This document shows, one piece after another, positions 6,151 through 7,815 of a stretch of 7,815 bases of DNA (position 1 is its first letter; every line of letters begins with the position of its first letter). Origin of the DNA: Candidatus Nomurabacteria bacterium (GTDB lineage Bacteria; Patescibacteriota; Minisyncoccia; Phycocordibacterales; SBAW01); contig CALQZN010000029.1 in the NCBI GenBank assembly GCA_943349675.1, positions 1-7,815 on the forward strand, written 5' to 3'. The notes beneath the pieces are model-generated. The model saw nothing but the letters and a program-made list of their open reading frames with translations. It did not search any database and was not told the origin of the DNA. The position numbers and the translations under genes are program-made.

Positions 6151-6810
6151 ATGTCAAAACAAGGACTAGAAATACTTAAAAAAGACCCAAGATTTGCATC
6201 GCTTGTACAAAAGTATGGGCTGCCTAAGTGGGAAGAACGTGGAGACCCTTTCCGCTCTTTAGTGCGCTCTATTGTGTACCAACAAGTGACAGGCAAAGCT
6301 GCTGCAAGTATTTTGGCAAAGTTTGTGGCGTTGTTTCCTAGCGATTTTCCAACCCCGGCGCAAGTGCTTAAAAAATCAGTTGAAGATTTACGCGGGGCAG
6401 GACTGTCGGGACAAAAGGTTTCCTACGTGCGCGACTTGGCTGAAAAATTTTTAGACGGCACGATTGATCCGTCGCAATTTCCACGCATGACCAACGAAGA
6501 AATCATTGAGCATGTGTTGCGGGTGAAGGGTGTGGGAGTGTGGACTGCGCATATGTTTTTAATGACCACACTTAAGCGCCCCGACATTTTGCCCATGGGT
6601 GACCTTGGCATACAAAAAGGATTCCAAATAGTATATAAACTGCGTTCACTACCTACAGCAGCAAAAATGGAACAGTTAGCAAAGCCGTGGCGCGCGCATG
6701 CAACCGCTGCCTCGTGGTATCTGTGGCGTGCGGCAGATGATGCAAAAATAAAACCTCTACGCTCGGCGGCTTTGCCACCACCTGTGCAGAAGGGGAGAAA
6801 GCGAAAGTAA
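6151..6810 (+). CDS. AlkA-like DNA-3-methyladenine glycosylase (HhH-GPD superfamily)
   Basis: This is a base-excision-repair glycosylase that removes alkylated purines such as 3-methyladenine. It has 219 residues, a size usual for the short AlkA-like/DNA-3-methyladenine glycosylase II group lacking the extra N-terminal domain of E. coli AlkA. Visible blocks are PFRSLVRSIVYQQVTGKAA (33-51), the GLSGQKVSYVRDLA stretch (84-97), the helix-hairpin-helix VLRVKGVGVWTAHMF (122-136), and LKRPDILPMGDLGIQKG (141-157), where Asp151 aligns with catalytic Asp238 of AlkA. KPWRAHATAASWYLWR (178-193) is the family C-terminal helix. No FeS-cluster cysteines are present, separating it from MutY/Nth. The ATG is one base after the SET stop; a GTG at 6133 would add six residues inside the SET gene and is less likely. 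The last 54 bases overlap the convergent DedA gene. Confidence 0.95.
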   Translation: MSKQGLEILKKDPRFASLVQKYGLPKWEERGDPFRSLVRSIVYQQVTGKAAASILAKFVALFPSDFPTPAQVLKKSVEDLRGAGLSGQKVSYVRDLAEKFLDGTIDPSQFPRMTNEEIIEHVLRVKGVGVWTAHMFLMTTLKRPDILPMGDLGIQKGFQIVYKLRSLPTAAKMEQLAKPWRAHATAASWYLWRAADDAKIKPLRSAALPPPVQKGRKRK

Positions 6811-7359
6811 AATAATACCGATTACTATTGCATCCAAATAGTCGGCAACTCCGGGTACTAGTGTACCTAAAAAATAACCCGAAAGAGTCAAGCCAACGGT
6901 CCACAATAGCCCACCGAGCACGTTATAGCGTACAAACAAGGTGTAGGGCATACGGCCCACTCCGGCAAGTGTGGGTGCGAAGGTTCGGACAATTGGTACA
7001 AATCGTGCAAGTACTATGGTGTAGGGGCCGTGTTTTGCATAAAACGCCTCAGTTTCTTCTATATATCGTTTACGGAAGAAGAACGAGTCTTCTCGTTTAT
7101 AGAGTGCGGGCCCAAGCCGTGCGCCAATTGCGTACCCAATACTGTCGCCCACAATAGCCGCGGCTGTGAGCATAGGCACCAAAAGCCAGATAGAGAAAAT
7201 TCCTTGAGAGGCAAGCAGTCCTGCCGTAAAGAGAAGTGAGTCACCAGGCAAGAAAAATCCAAACAAGAGGCCCGTCTCGCACAAAATAATGACAGCGAGG
7301 CCAATGTGTCCGATGGTTGTAATGAGTGTCGGAAGGTCGGTGCCGAGTAAGTGCTCCAT
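6757..7359 (-). CDS. DedA/SNARE-associated (VTT domain) family membrane protein
   Basis: This is a polytopic inner-membrane protein of the DedA family, linked in other bacteria to membrane homeostasis, proton-motive force and lipid-carrier recycling. Its 200 residues match the family. Key features are the acidic residue and re-entrant loop ETGLLFGFFLPGDSLLF (28-44), GDSIGYAIGARLG (71-83), the basic cytoplasmic FFFRKRYIEETEAFYAKHGP stretch (93-112), the signature ARFVPIVRTFAPTLAG (118-133) with its essential-type Arg residues, and hydrophobic helices near 12-33, 42-66, 145-168 and 174-191. It ends in the basic HRWWQSRRA. It is transcribed leftward; its 3' end overlaps the glycosylase 3' end by 54 bases. 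The start has no Shine-Dalgarno (CCCAT before ATG). A candidate promoter lies just upstream at 7385-7413, back to back with the methyltransferase gene. Assignment to the family is secure; the transported substrate is not. Confidence 0.95.
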   Translation of the reverse strand: MEHLLGTDLPTLITTIGHIGLAVIILCETGLLFGFFLPGDSLLFTAGLLASQGIFSIWLLVPMLTAAAIVGDSIGYAIGARLGPALYKREDSFFFRKRYIEETEAFYAKHGPYTIVLARFVPIVRTFAPTLAGVGRMPYTLFVRYNVLGGLLWTVGLTLSGYFLGTLVPGVADYLDAIVIGIILLSLSPLLHRWWQSRRA

Positions 7360-7384
7360 ATGGGTTTCTAGTGTAGCACGTTGT

Positions 7385-7413
7385 TGTATACTGCATGTTG
7401 CGTATGTTGTACA
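7385..7413 (-). promoter_or_regulatory. Candidate leftward promoter for the DedA gene, overlapping a rightward -10
   Basis: Read on the minus strand there is TGTACA (7413-7408, 4 of 6 to -35), a 17-base spacer and TATACA (7390-7385, 4 of 6 to -10), which would start transcription about 20 bases before the DedA ATG. On the plus strand the same spot contains TATACT (7387-7392, 5 of 6 to -10), correctly placed for a near-leaderless transcript of the methyltransferase, but with no good -35. Boxes are seen; function is inferred and weak matches arise often by chance. Confidence 0.35.
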
Positions 7414-7815
7414 CCACTTTTACAACTCCTTTGGGTACTGTGTTTGTTGCGACAAACGGTACGCACATAACCCACATGCGGTTTAAAGGGCAGCGTTACT
7501 TTGAGTCCTTGCCCCAAGGGTGGAAGAAAGGGGAGCACAAACTTTTTGCAAAAGCTAAAAAACAAGTGCTAGAGTACTTTACGGGTAGTCGCAAAAAATT
7601 TGATCTACCTCTTGCGCCGATGGGCACAGAATTTCAAAAAGGTGTGTGGGGGATTGTGCAAAGCATTCCTTATGGCGAACGTAAGACCTACGCTGATGTT
7701 GCCAAGAAAACCGGCAATATAAAAGCGGTGCGTGCAGTCGGTACTGCTATTGGGCGCAACCCTTTGTGCGTTGTGGTGCCATGCCACCGAGTAGTGTCGT
7801 CAAGCGGCGCACTCT
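7404..7815 (+). CDS. ogt: Methylated-DNA-[protein]-cysteine S-methyltransferase (Ogt/MGMT type), 3' end missing
   Basis: This is a suicide DNA-repair protein that moves a methyl group from O6-methylguanine (and O4-methylthymine) to its own cysteine. 137 residues lie in the window and the frame is still open at the edge; roughly 20-30 residues are missing by family comparison. The N-terminal domain begins YTTFTTPLGTVFVAT (3-17). The C-terminal DNA-binding domain shows GTEFQKGVWGIVQSIPYGER (74-93), TYADVA with Tyr96, KAVRAVGTAIGRNP (107-120) with the arginine finger Arg110 and Asn119, and the active site PCHRV with nucleophile Cys127. The start at 7404 gives MLYTTF, closest to the usual family beginning; ATG at 7395 would add three residues. 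A stop in frame at 7374-7376 excludes an earlier start. It is divergent from the DedA gene with a 44-base gap and lacks a Shine-Dalgarno. The ogt symbol is used at family level; no Ada regulatory domain precedes it. Confidence 0.95.
   Translation, partial: MLYTTFTTPLGTVFVATNGTHITHMRFKGQRYFESLPQGWKKGEHKLFAKAKKQVLEYFTGSRKKFDLPLAPMGTEFQKGVWGIVQSIPYGERKTYADVAKKTGNIKAVRAVGTAIGRNPLCVVVPCHRVVSSSGAL

Noticed and set aside
1..7815. CRISPR array, tRNA/rRNA genes, insertion sequences, prophage or toxin-antitoxin genes
   Set aside because: I saw no regularly spaced repeats, cloverleaf-like tracts, transposase or integrase motifs, or toxin families. Nearly every base lies in a recognisable gene.

Overview
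The window is a compact, almost fully coding stretch of bacterial DNA with ten complete or near-complete genes plus one gene cut at each edge. It looks like a member of the Patescibacteria (Candidate Phyla Radiation, Parcubacteria-like). This rests on three things: a small Gly/Arg-rich protein with a CxxC...CxxC zinc ribbon of a type I associate with that group; very tight gene packing with short or minimal versions of families (YgjP-like peptidase, SET protein); and an absence of clear Shine-Dalgarno sequences before the starts. Lineage is an inference; no rRNA or marker set is present. The genetic code appears to be the standard bacterial one: TGA ends one gene and all other stops are TAG or TAA.

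Block A (1-3312, + strand) runs without real gaps: the C-terminal two thirds or so of a type II P-type cation ATPase, an uncharacterised 73-residue acidic helical protein, a minimal YgjP/DUF45-type zinc metallopeptidase whose start overlaps the preceding stop, and a TspO/MBR membrane protein. The spacings (3 bases, overlap, 2 bases) suggest one transcript.

Block B (3335-6810, + strand) begins with the best promoter in the window (TTGCTA, 17 bases, perfect TATAAT) in an 88-base gap. It continues with the Gly/Arg-rich zinc-ribbon protein, the ribosome-assembly GTPase EngB/YsxC, an HI0933-family flavoprotein, a SET-domain protein with a post-SET zinc motif, and an AlkA-like DNA glycosylase. Gaps are 1-19 bases, so this looks like one operon mixing ribosome assembly, protein methylation and DNA repair.

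Block C (6757-7815) has a DedA-family membrane protein on the minus strand. Its 3' end overlaps the glycosylase 3' end by 54 bases. Facing away from it is a methylated-DNA-protein cysteine methyltransferase (Ogt/MGMT type), cut by the window end just after its PCHRV active site. Two alkylation-repair enzymes, one for base excision and one for direct reversal, therefore bracket the DedA gene.

I found no rRNA, tRNA, CRISPR array, insertion sequence, prophage or convincing terminator. No clearly new multi-gene system is evident. The most open items are the 73-residue protein coupled to the peptidase, the zinc-ribbon protein leading the EngB operon, and the SET-domain protein.
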